This document shows positions 31,307 through 41,742 of a stretch of DNA of 64,000 nt, one piece after another. A model generated the notes under the pieces. That model did not search any database. It was not told the DNA's origin and was given only the letters and a program-made list of their open reading frames with translations. The stretch comes from Auriscalpium vulgare. Lineage: Eukaryota > Basidiomycota > Agaricomycetes > Russulales > Auriscalpiaceae. Both the position numbers and the translations under genes were made by a program. The DNA lies in the NCBI GenBank assembly GCA_019915015.1, contig JAHBBC010000004.1, positions 2,232,001 to 2,296,000 on the forward strand. The letters are read 5' to 3'. Numbering within the stretch: the first letter of the stretch is position 1; each line of letters opens with the position of its first letter.

Positions 31307-32490
31307 GGAAAGTACGGCGCTTTTTTGTACGGCCGTAGTACGGCCGTAGTACGGCGGTCTAGATAGGCCCAGACTGTTTGATCTCGATTTGGAACTTGTC
31401 TCAGTTGAGATGTGCTACGTCACTGCCCCGTTGTCCTGCCCGACCAACGCTCACGCTCAAGCTTCAGCTACGTTCTCCCCCGCCCGCTCTCTATGCTACT
31501 GAATACACTCGTCCACTGTCTACACAGTCGATACCCGCCTGCAAGGAGCCGACCACACTCTACTCAAGTCGCATAGCAAGGACTTCGGCGTCAAGTGCGC
31601 CGCGTCTCACATCCTCGCCATTGTCTGCGCGCGACGATCGCGGGACAGAAGCTCTGCTCGCGGACGGCGCAGGCAGCCGCCGCGAGAAGCGCAAGTAAAA
31701 GCAATATGGCCGGAAGCCAGTCGTGCTGGCGCGCGGCGGGGGCGCGCAGAGGCGGGGTGCGAGGTCCTGGGGAGGACAAGGACAACAATATGTTGCTGAG
31801 ATTGAATGGAAAATACAAGGTTATATTTGCTGCAAGCTAGGGAGGCTCTACAAATAGTCGGTAGGCGACCCGAGTAGACAGTACTCAACAGAAAGGCAGT
31901 GACAACGGCGGCTGCATGGCACAAGGTTTTGATAGGGCGACAGTGGGCTACGTGAACGGCGCAGTGCGCTGCGAGAATTCGAAGGGTGCGGGAAGCTGTG
32001 CGAGATGTGCTGTAGGGATGGAGGTAGGCTGGGTAGAGGCGGGGGAAGGGGGCGCATGAACACGGATCAGGCCTACAGGTGGCGACAACCTACCCTCATT
32101 GTTTGTATCTGAAACCCTCGAGTACCCTTTCGAACTACGATGGGGCGGGCGAGCACCGTGCACGAGCGTCGTTGATGTCAGCCGCGCCTGCTTGCTGTCA
32201 TTGAGTGTCCGCGGCTCGAAGAGTAGAGACTAGTGCTGTGCGCTTGATGAATGAGCAATAGGTGAGGAGTGTATCGTGCGCAGGGCAGACAGAATGGGCG
32301 GCGGGCGGCGGGCGGCGTGGACGGCGGGCGGGAAAGCAGCGAACGTGGAGAGGGAGAGGGCGGAGGAGGGCGCCGGGAGCAATGGAGCTGGCGCCTGAAT
32401 CAGGGGGGCGGGATCGGGGGTGCCGAGAAGCCGCGATCAACGCCGTACTCCGGCCGTAGGACCTGGCGCCGTAGTCACGCCGTACTTTCC
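31307..32490. mobile_element. Non-autonomous TIR element (1184 bp)
   Basis: Perfect 13-bp terminal inverted repeats (GGAAAGTACGGCG at 31307-31319; complement at 32478-32490) are flanked on both sides by AAT (31304-31306 and 32491-32493), a 3-bp target-site duplication. Subterminal repeats of TACGGCCGTAG crowd both ends (31328-31354, 32440-32485). No transposase frame is visible inside. The element separates family R copy G from its palindromic element. In copy H, which lacks this insertion, the element is only 360 bp from the gene. Confidence 0.75.
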
Positions 32491-32507
32491 AATGCCCCGA
32501 CTTTCTG

Positions 32508-32565
32508 GTTGTTTGTGCATATTGACCAACAGCTTGCGAATTCAGAATCAACAGGCCACAACAAC
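32508..32565. promoter_or_regulatory. Imperfect-palindrome element, copy 6 of 7
   Basis: Starts GTTGTTTGTGCATATTGACC and ends CCACAACAAC, with centre AACAGCTTGCGAATTC. It belongs to family R copy G but is displaced by the TIR element at 31307-32490. Confidence 0.55.
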
Positions 32566-32925
32566 GTCAGCCACCCTGCCAGTCGTGCTGTTCAGACATC
32601 ATAAGCTTGGTGACTATCTAAACTATCTGAATTCGATGGTTACGATGTAGTCTAGCAGAGGCTTCGCCGCGATCCTCGTTTGAGTCGCCCTGATCCAAAT
32701 TCAAGCGTCGACTTGGCACTCTCTTGTTCCTCGGCGCACCCAACGTCGATGTCGCTCTCCCAGAAAGTGAATGCAGACGCTGCGTCAACCAAAGTGTCGT
32801 CCATATGTTTTGAAGATTATCCACTCGGCGAGCTTTGCGCCCTCGACAACGCGGACATGTTGCTGGCCGAGGCGTCGCATGACGTGTGTGCGCGTCGGAG
32901 TCTCGTGAGACGCCTACTGCTCCAG

Positions 32926-35074
32926 TCACTCGAGCGGCTCCAGATCCCAAGCGAGCTGCGTCAGGAGAGGAAGCCCGTGTTCTCGCGCGCATATGTTAGA
33001 CCACCTCCGCAGCGGCCGAAGGGAGTTGTACAGATGTCCGTGGAACGAATCCTCCGCGAAGCCCATGGCTATCCCGTCATCCTCCACGCCATCGGGGTTG
33101 AATGCGCCGGCATGTATCGCGGCGCCGGCAATCTCCAGGCGCAAGAAGAGAAGTGTCCGCTGGAGGAGAGTGCACTCGTGCTTCATCCACTCCAACCGCT
33201 CTGCCGAGTCGCCTTCAAATCTGCGCGAGAAATCCGGGAGAGGAAGGGTAGAAAAGGTGTCCGCGACGAGCTTCACGGTGTCGGGCGATGCGGACTGCAA
33301 CCGAGAGCGGGTTGTGGCCATGCGTGCGAGCGTCTGCACGTTACACACTCTTCCTCGCGCGTACAGATCCCGCAGCGGGACGAGCAGGTTCTCGCGGTCC
33401 ACGAGCTGGCGCAGGCATTCCTCAAACTCGCGCGCCACCGCACCCGAGATGTGCCACGCGTAGTCGCCCGCCTCCAACAGATGGTCCAGGAAGCCCGCCA
33501 TCTCCGCGGCGGTGCACGCGGCGCTGAGCATAGTGTCCGCGTCAAGTTGGAAGTTGCGCCGTAGGCGGTCGACGTGTGGCAAGATAGGCGTGAGGATGTG
33601 TGGCCATAGGAAGGATGTTGGAAGGACGTTTCGCCCGCGTTGTGTCGCGAGCAGCTCACGGAGTAAGCGCAGGCATGACAGGACGTGCTGCTGATGAATT
33701 GGGCGCCCGATGGACTGTTTCTCGGTCGTGGCATAGGACAGCATCTGGCTGATAAGGTGACCGAAGTCGCCGGCGACCAGTACGTCCGCGTCGTCGGGGT
33801 GGGCCAGGTTATCAGGGGACGTGAGAAACTCGACAATCCCGTTGGTGAAAACCTCGACCTCGTCGTCCTTGTCCATGACGGCAACCCAGGTCCAATTCAA
33901 GACGCTCCCGGGATGTCTCGCGTCGCGCTCGGCAGCCTTTTCAAGCTGGGACGGCCGAGACGCGAACGGGTCCCGGCGTTGGGCTTCGAGGTACGCCGCC
34001 AGTTTGATCGTCAAATGCAGCATCGAGTCTCCGATGAATAGAAAGGGGGTCACGGCATGGTGGACAAAGGATATAAACTTGGCGAAGCGAGGCAGCCTGA
34101 GGGTTGTCCTCAGCGTTGTCACATAATCAGAAAGAGCAGCGGTTGTCGTGCGCCGCCTGTGAAAAGGAGGTCCCACAAGCAAGTGGAAGATCGTGAGTGG
34201 AAACTCGCGCACAACCTGTGCAACCTTAGGAAGAAGGAGGGAGAAAGGAGTGGAATATGGGGACCGGAGATATATGAACGGAAGGAGCGTGATCGCGAGA
34301 TACGTGATGGCACCGAACGTGACGGTGACCAGGATGACAGACGCCAGGAATTGGTTGACGGTGAACAAAAATTGCACCAGGCCCGCGAAGAAAAGTCCCA
34401 CTGCCGCGTGCAATATCGCGGGCAAGACTTCGATCGCGGTCTTCATCCCGAAGCGCTCGAGGCCCATAAAGACATACGCGTGGATCCGGCCCTGCTTTTC
34501 CGGTGTGCTCGCACTCTGCGCGCTCTGCGCATCCTGGAGGTATCGTCGAGACCACTGCTGCATCAGCGTCGCAGCGAGGGCGCACGAGAGACTGAGCGAG
34601 AGACTGAGGAACCAGCATATATTGACGCGGAGCGCGGCGGGCGATGGTCGGAATGATGACGGCTCGGGAAGTGGGGGGAGATTTGCGAGGGCCTGAGCAC
34701 CAGACGCGCCAGCTGCAAGTTGCGCGGAGATGCGCGTGAGGAGAAGGACGGATGCGTCCGGAGCGTCGGGTTGCAAATTCTTGTAGCTCTCGATGATGAA
34801 GGCGGCGACGGTGGCGGAGAAGAGACCAGTAAATGTGAGGATGCTGTCTGTGTCCGCCTTGATGTTTTCCATGACGACTTTGTCCTGCAGCTTCGCTTTC
34901 GAGTAATACAGGGACCATATGGACGGGCGCTGTGCTGGGTGGGCGCCGGGATGGATGATGGGCACGTCCTTGGTCGTGCTGTGCACCTACTAAATACTGT
35001 TCGAGACAAATCTGACAGGCGACATACAATGTAGAATCATTAGGCTGCTCGTATGGTCGATCTGATGTCGCCAT
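32926..35074 (-). CDS. DUF6535 membrane protein, copy 1 (C-terminus truncated)
   Basis: Exons complement(35028-35074, 32926-34978) give 699 aa. The short first exon (MATSDRPYEQPNDST) is joined through a GTATGT donor to TTKDVPIIHPG. The DUF6535 region (about 30-230) has WSLYYSKAKLQDKVVMENIK, then TGLFSATVAAFIIESYKNLQ and four hydrophobic helices, ending FGAITYLAITLLPFIYL. The long remainder is helical and cytosolic-looking. Members abound in agaricomycetes with no established function. Compared with copy 2, a 27-nt deletion and then a small indel near 32926 create TGA, so the last ~110 residues are lost although related DNA continues downstream to about 32650. Confidence 0.85.
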
Positions 35075-36056
35075 CTCGTCCCTGTCAGAATCGTCGATGA
35101 GAGATCAAGGACGGGTGTATGTGAAGATATCAAATACCTGACATGTGGGGACTGCGACAGAGACCTCCAGAGACAAGACCAGTTGGCAGGTAGCAGCGAC
35201 GCACTGGAGGGGGAAGACAAAGGGCACGAGCTACGCAAGTAAATGACACTGCCCACAGAGTGTACGAATCGTGGCGATGCGATGAGACGCGATAAGAGCG
35301 GAATCGATGCCCTTCTACTTCGAACGTCTTCTCACTTGCTGCGTGGGAGAAGGGCTTGTGGATGTGCTCGTATGATCATGGCGAGCGTTGGCGCCCACTG
35401 GCGAGGAAGAATACAACAGGCAAAGGAAGACTGCGAAGCCATGCAACAAATACTTAGTTCGATGCTACGTACGTGGTTTGTTGAACATGTGAAAAGCGAA
35501 CTGCAGGCGGCGCATTAGCACATTACCGCCCGCATTACGAGACAAGCTTATCACACACCTCCATCATTTGATCTCATAGCACTGAGCAGCCCTCCAATAC
35601 TTCATTGCATCGATTGTTTGTCGCGCTGTGTCATGGAAGTCTTCGTCGCCGGCGCTTGCATTACTGTATCGATGTCGCGCGTAAAGCAGTCGCCTGGCTG
35701 AATTGAGTTACGGTTACAGCCTCCTGAAAAACACGTAGACTCGCGAGAAAAAGGAAGCCCAGCTAGCACAGTGGTCGAAAAACCGCGATATCGACTTGTA
35801 GTCGATGCCGCGGCCAGCAAGCGACGCGTCGATGCAGCGGGCGCCATCGCGGTCGGATGTTTTCTCCAGTACCCATGGGATGGCAGCTCGCGGGAGGTGT
35901 TGATATTGGGAAAGTGCGCCGGACGTTGTAGAAGTAGAAGCAGAGAAGGGTTGTGGGTGAGATCAAAGGCGCCCAACCGGCCCGGGCATGTACCGGCCAG
36001 CCAGTGCCAGCAGGTGCCAGCGCGCGACGACCAGGGCGACTACCAGCAAACACTGG
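35075..36056. other. Spacer of tandem unit 1
   Basis: Matches 40820-41742 in unit 2. A minus frame at 35602-35976 encodes a possible presequence-like peptide (TTSRYRGFSTTVLAGLP), with a diverged counterpart at 41291-41563. Both keep the end PATKTSMT, hinting at an old coding exon divergent from BET3. I cannot assign it. Confidence 0.4.
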
Positions 36057-36490
36057 CAGTACAAGGCCATCGGCGAGGAACTCTGGAAGGTCAGGCTCGA
36101 GAAAATTGTGCGTTTCGACCAGTTCTTTGCTGACCTCTGTCCCAGAATGCCGAGCTAGTATTTGCAAGTTGACGTATGGCGCGCTGGTCGTATGGCAGTC
36201 TATGACGACTATGCAGAGGTCAACAAGTATAAGTAGCTCGAGAAGATGGTGTACAACATAGGCACGCGTCTAATTGAAGACTTCCTCGCGCGAAGCAATA
36301 TCGGGCGCCGTGCCGACTTCAAGAACGCGCCTGCGCCTCCGTCTCCTCTGCTCCTCCATTCACAAGCTGAGCATGGTTGCGGAAAGGTCGGCTTCAAGTG
36401 ATTCATCAGTGCTATGCCTGTTGTCACGCATTCTGCTTCGCAGCCGTTGCCGCCGCCCAACCGGACGAGCACGCCGTCGCCACCAGGCGC
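36057..36490 (+). pseudogene. BET3/TRAPPC3 relic 1 (C-terminus missing)
   Basis: Scattered frames read YKAIGEELWKVRLEKI, LTYGALVV, YDDYAEVNK and LEKMVYNIGTRLIEDFLARS, followed by NIGRRADFK. This is the order and sequence of TRAPP subunit Bet3, a palmitoylated vesicle-tethering protein at the ER-Golgi. Frameshifts and stops interrupt it (TGA after the NAELVFAS stretch, TAG before LEKM). The C-terminal third is absent because tandem unit 2 begins at 36526. Non-functional. Confidence 0.8.
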
Positions 36491-36684
36491 ATCCGCTGCT
36501 CCCGCGCGCCGTATTTTACTCTGCATATTAATCCACCGCTTTAGACATCTGCCGCAAACCATGTCGTCCATATTGACAACAGACCGAGGGGCCCTTTAGA
36601 AACATCGTCGTTGTGCCACAGTTCACGGAAGACTTCACGGGTCCGGTCAGAACCCCGCCGCCTCTGTACATCAAGATCATAAGA

Positions 36685-37656
36685 TCATGGTTCAGGGCGC
36701 AGGCTCACTCCCCTCTTCTTCCTATACAAACTCCCCTCTTTCAGTATGTACAGATGGTGATCCGGAAGGGCCTTCCTTTCGGGACGAAGTTGAGATTTCC
36801 CTAATATTTGATGCACTCGCAAAACGAGAACACGTCGACCGTGATGCGCAGGAAGTAGTGAACGCTCGAAGGCGATCAGCGCTTGACCTACGCTGGGGAC
36901 ATCAGGAAAGATAAGGATTTCGCAAGAAATCACCGCACCAGAGTCCTGTCACCGTACACTCCATTTGAATGGGCTTTGCCAGGCCGTCAACGCCACAGGC
37001 CTCCCGACGGCCAGGGATATCTGTTGCGAGGCAAATTGGACCGGGAACGTTTCGCCGAGCCGCGTCACGCGGTGCGCGTGCTTGCGGCGCTGCCAGAGGC
37101 TGGGCTGCGTCGCTGGACGATGCGACGACGACTCTGCCAGCGCATCCATACGGACCCCGTCCTGCCTGAGCAACGCACGGAAACCTGCAGCACGCGCTCT
37201 CGTAGCGAGCACGGCCCTCTTCAAGCACCACGGCTCGCCACTGGGGAGCGCGAGGTCTGTGCCCTTCGCGAAGTGGCGCGGGTCATTACTGGCTAGTAGG
37301 CGGAAGCGCACCTCGCGCGATGGCGCGTGGAAGTAGAGGAAGCCGCGCGTATCGGTTGGAAATCTGGCATTGTCTCCCGAGGCATATGCGTAATATAGCG
37401 CTCGGTCACTGCGAATCTTCTGGTTGTCCGCGAGCCGCGCGTAGTACGTGACCTGAGCGCGCCCGGAGAGGTCGACGAAGTCAGAGGAAATGAGTTGGGA
37501 GGGATTGAGTGTATGGATATGATGGAGTGCCTGTCTTGGAAGCCGGGAGAGGACGCGAGAGGCCATAATAAATCTCCTTCTGCAGCACGGAGACACTGGG
37601 AAACCCGTGGTTGTGCGCAGGCCTGCGGACAGCCTGAGAGCCATAGACTGCGACAT
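36685..37656 (-). CDS. Family R protein, copy H (shifted splice sites, late nonsense)
   Basis: Exons complement(36953-37656, 36685-36892) give 303 aa from MSQSMALRLSAGLRTTTGFP. The core motifs are kept (HTLNPSQLISSDFVDLSGRA, RGFLYFHAPSREVRF). At the donor used by copy G the frame here meets TGA (CGG TGA CAG). A GTGACA donor two bases before that stop, with a CCCCAG acceptor, restores the frame and joins FKWSVR to VGQALIAFERSLLP. Near the C-terminus TGG (Trp in copy G, PWSYDIDV) is TGA, so about 25 residues are lost. It may therefore be a recent pseudogene or a slightly shorter active protein. Confidence 0.55.
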
Positions 37657-37743
37657 AAGAAGCTCGCTTTGACGCAAGGCAATGAATGCAAAGATATGAT
37701 TACCTAGAGATGGCCACTCGGATGGAGACGTGACTGCGGCTGC

Positions 37744-38001
37744 CGCATCAGCAAAATCAGAAAATAATTATGATCATTATAACCGGTTATCATAAAGCTC
37801 TCCAGGCATGATATCGAGCCTGTAGCTGCCCTATTTAGGTTATATGACAGGATATCCTCACTAATCTACTAAGGTGGACCTCCCGCATGTTCGTGGTAAC
37901 TTTCAGGACATATCACCTATGTAGATTGAAAAGTGGCCCATCATTATGACGGGGAGAGCACCATTATAATTGCTATAATTTGTCTCACTTTTGCTGATGC
38001 G
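37744..38001. mobile_element. MITE-like element (258 bp)
   Basis: A 13-bp perfect terminal inverted repeat (CGCATCAGCAAAA at 37744-37756; complement at 37989-38001) extends imperfectly into about 35 bp of AT-rich arms (TAATTATGATCATTATAA versus its mirror). It is strongly AT-rich compared with its surroundings and has no coding frame. No clear target-site duplication seen. It lies between family R copy H and its palindromic element, in the same interval where copy G carries the other TIR element. Confidence 0.65.
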
Positions 38002-38015
38002 CATGTTGACCGAGC

Positions 38016-38066
38016 GTTGTTTGTGCATATTGACCAACAGCTTGCGAATTCAACAGGCCACAACAA
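38016..38066. promoter_or_regulatory. Imperfect-palindrome element, copy 7 of 7
   Basis: Starts GTTGTTTGTGCATATTGACC and ends CCACAACAA. 360 bp upstream of family R copy H, the extra distance being mostly the 258-bp MITE. Confidence 0.55.
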
Positions 38067-38280
38067 GTCCAAAATTCAACTCGGCCATTAATATTGCTCG
38101 GCCATACTAGTAGTAAGTAAGCAGGTCAGTCTCGTGTCACCCTCCTCTGTCTCACCCAGGCCTTGCCGGTCTGCGGAAACTGATCGACCGTGCCATGGCA
38201 TTGGTATTAATTTGGTGACTGGTCTCGCCAACAGTACTATCCACCGTAACCATCACTACTGTACAAAATTCGACAGGCTG

Positions 38281-40819
38281 CTACGATGTAGCGTAGAGGC
38301 TCCGCCGCGATGCTCGTTTGAGCCGCCCTGATTCAAATCCAAGTGTCGACCTGGCACTCTTTTGTTCCTCGGCGCACCCAACGTCGATGTCGCTCTCCCA
38401 GAACGTGAATACGGAAGCTGCGTCCACCAAAGTGTCATCCATATGCTCTGAAGGCTGTCCACTTGGCGAGCTTTGCGCCCTCGACAACGCGGAGATGTTG
38501 CTGGCCGAGGCGTACGGTCGGATGACGTGTGTGCGCGTCGGCGTTTCCTGAGACGCCTGCTGCTCCAGTAGGACTTCGAGCGGCTCCAGATGCACCCCGA
38601 GCTTGACCCATTGCTCCCAAGCGAGCTGCGTCAGGAGAGGAAGCCCGTGTTCTCGCGCGCATATGTTAGACCACCTCCGCAGCGGCCGGAGGCAGTTGTA
38701 CAGATGTCCGTGGAGCGAATCCTCCGCGAAGCCCGTAGCTATCCTGCCATCCTCCACGCCATCGGGGTTGAATGCGCCGGCACGCATCGCGGCGCCGGCA
38801 ATCTCGAGGCGCAAGAAGAGAAGTGTCCGCTGGAGGAGAGTGCACTCGTGTTTCATCCACTCCAACCACTCTGCCGAGTCGCCTTCGAATCCGCACGAGA
38901 AGTCCGGGAGAGGAAGGGTAGAAAGGGTGTCCGCGACGAGCTTCATGGTGTCGAGCGATGTGGACTGCAGTCGGGAGCGGGATATGGCCACGCGTGCGAG
39001 CGTCTGTACGTTACACACTCTTCCTCGCGCGTACAGATCACGCAGCGGGACGAGCAGGTTCTCACGATCCACGAGCTGGCGCAGGCATTCCTCAAACTCG
39101 CGCGCCACCGCACCCGAGATGTGCCACGCGTAGTCGCCCGCCTCCAGCAGATGGTCGAGGAAGCCCGCCATCTCCGCAGCGGTGCACGCGGCGCTGAGCA
39201 TAGTGTCCGCGTCAAGTTGGAAGTTGCGCCGTAGGCGGTCGACGTGTGGCACGATAGGCGTGAGGATGTGTGGCCATAGGAAGGACGTCGGGAGAACGTT
39301 TCGCCCGCGTTGTGTCGCGAACAGCTCACGGAGTAAGCGCAGGCATGACAGGACGTGCTGCTGATGAATTGGGCGCCCGATGGACTGCTTCTCGGTCGTG
39401 GCGTAGGACAGCATCTGGCTGATAAGGTGACCGAATTCGCCGGCGACCAGCACGTCCGCGTCGTCAGGATGCGCCAGGTTATCAGGGGACGTGAGAAACT
39501 CGACAATTCCGTTGGTGAAAACCTCGACCTCGTCGTCCTTGTCCATGACGGCAACCCAGGTCCAATTCAAGACGCTCCCGGGAAGTCTCGCGTCGCGCTC
39601 GGCAGCCTTTTCAAGCTGGGACGGCCGAGACGCGAACGGGTTGGGGTCCCGGCGTTGGGCTTCGAGGTACGCCGCAAGTTTGATCGTCAAATGCAGCATC
39701 GAGTCTCCAATGAATAAGCAGGGGTACATGGCATGGCGGACAAAGGAGACAAACTTGGCGAAGCGGGGCAGCCTGAGGGTTGTCCTCAGCGTTGTCACAT
39801 AATCAGAAAGAGCAGCGGTTGTCGTGCGCCGCCTGTGAAAAGGAGGCCCCACAAGCAAGTGGCAGATCGTGAGTGGAAACTCACGCACAGCCTGTGCAGA
39901 CTTGGGAAGAATGAGGGAGAAAGGAGTGGAATATGGGGACCGGAGATATATGAACGGAAGGAGCGTGATCGCGAGATACGTGATGGCACCGAACGTGACG
40001 GTGACCAGGATGACAGACGCAAGGAATTGGTTGACGGTGAACAAAAATTGCACCAGGCCCGCGAAGAAAAGTCCCACTGCCGCGTGCAATATCGCGGGCA
40101 AGACTTCGATTGCAGTCTTCATCCCAAAGCGCTCGAGGCCCATGAAGACATAGGCGTGAATCCGGCCCTGCTTTTCCGGCGTGCTCGCACTCTGCGCGCT
40201 CAGCGCGTCCTGGAGGTATCGTCGGGACCACTGCTGCATCAGCGTCGCAGCGAGGGCGCACGAGAGACTGAGCGAGAGACTGAGGAACCAGCATATATTG
40301 ACGCGGAGCGCGGCGGGCGATGGTCTGAATGATGACGGTTCGGGAAGCGGGGGGAGATTTGCGAGAGCTTGAGCACCAGACGCGCCGGCTGCAAGTTGCG
40401 CGGAGATGCGCGAGAGGAGAAGGACGGATGCGTCCGGAGCGTCGGGTTGCAAATTCTTGTAGCTCTCGATGATGAAGGCGGCGACGGTGGCGGAGAAGAG
40501 ACCAGTGAATGTGAGGATACTGTCTGTGTCCGCCTTGATGTTTTCCATGACGACTTTGTCCTGCAGCTTCGCTTTCGAGTAATACAGGGACCATATGGAC
40601 GGGCGCTGCGCTGGGTGGGCGCCGGGATGGATAGATTCGCGTGGGCAATCAATCGGCACGTCCTTGGTCGCGCTGTGTACCTATTAAGTATCGTTCGACG
40701 CAAATCTGACAGGCGACGTACAATGTATAGCCATCAGGCCGCATCCCATCTTTCTCCTGCAAACGACCTTCCGCAGCATTTTTACTAGGATCCTCGTATG
40801 GTCGATCTGATGTCGTCAT
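38281..40819 (-). CDS. DUF6535 membrane protein, copy 2 (full length)
   Basis: Exons complement(40722-40819, 38281-40672) give 829 aa. The first exon (MTTSDRPYEDPSKNAAEGRL...) is longer than in copy 1, and its GTACGT donor joins GYT to FATKDVPIDCPRES. The DUF6535 block and four membrane helices match copy 1 almost residue for residue (TGLFSATVAAFIIESYKNLQ, HAAVGLFFAGLVQFLF). The C-terminus runs on through EQWVKLGVHLEPLEVLLEQQ to an acidic/Ser-rich tail ending RRSLYATS. This is probably the ancestral form. Location is presumably an internal or plasma membrane; function unknown. Confidence 0.85.
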
Positions 40820-41742
40820 CTCGTCCCTGTCAGAATCGTCGATGAGAGATCAAGGACAGGCGCATGTGAAGATATCAAATACCTGACATGTGGGGACTAC
40901 GACAGAGACCTCCAGAGACAAGACTAGTTGGCGGGCAGCAGCGACGCACTGGAGGGGGGAGGCAATGGACATGAAAGTGAATGACACTGCCCACGGAGTG
41001 TACGAATCGTGGCGATGCGATGAGACGCGATATGAGCGGAAGCGATCCCCTTCTACTCCGAACGTCTACTCACCTGCTGCGTGGGAGAAGGGCTTGTGGA
41101 CGTGCTCGTATGATCATGGCGAGCGTTGGCGCCGACTGGCGAGGAAGAATTCGACAAGCAAAGGAAGATTGCGAACTCTTGCAACGAAAAGCTCGACGTA
41201 AGTACGTGGTCTGTTGAAAAGCGAACTGCTGGCGCATTAGCACATTACACCGCTCGCATTACGAGACAAGATTATCGCATGCCACCTCTATCAATTCGTT
41301 CGCACCGCATCCCTCCAAATCGTCTGTTTTCCGCGATATGTCATGGAAGTCTTCGTCGCTGGCGCTGAAGAATTGATGTCGCGCGTGACGCCTTCACCCG
41401 CTGACACTGGGTCACGGTTCCGAGTCTCCTGAAAAAGACGCAGGCTCACAAGAATAGGAAGTCCGGCTAGCACAGCGCTCGAAAACGTGCGATATCGATT
41501 GTTGGCGACGAGTCGACGATCACGCGGAAGGCGGCGGGCGCCATTGCAGTTGGCTGTTCTCATCCATACACATGGAATAGCAGCTTGCTGTAGGTGGTGA
41601 TATCATCATAGAAGGATGTGCCGGACATCGTAGAGGTGGAAGCGGAGAAGGTGAGATCAAAGGCGACCAAATTCCGGCCCGGGCATCTACATACCTACTC
41701 CGAGGCGAACGCTGTGCGCGACGACCATGACGACTCTACCAG
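40820..41742. other. Spacer of tandem unit 2
   Basis: Matches 35075-36056. It contains the diverged counterpart (41291-41563, minus) of the presequence-like frame of unit 1 and the promoter side of BET3 relic 2. No intact gene. Confidence 0.4.

Larger units (their letters stand above)
30093..36525. repeat. Tandem duplication, unit 1
   Basis: Contains family R copy G (-), the palindromic element, DUF6535 gene 1 (-), a spacer and BET3 relic 1. The unit begins with GCATATTAATCCACCGCTTA at 30093, matched by the start of unit 2 at 36526. It is 6.4 kb, longer than unit 2 mainly because of the 1.18-kb element at 31307-32490. Confidence 0.85.
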
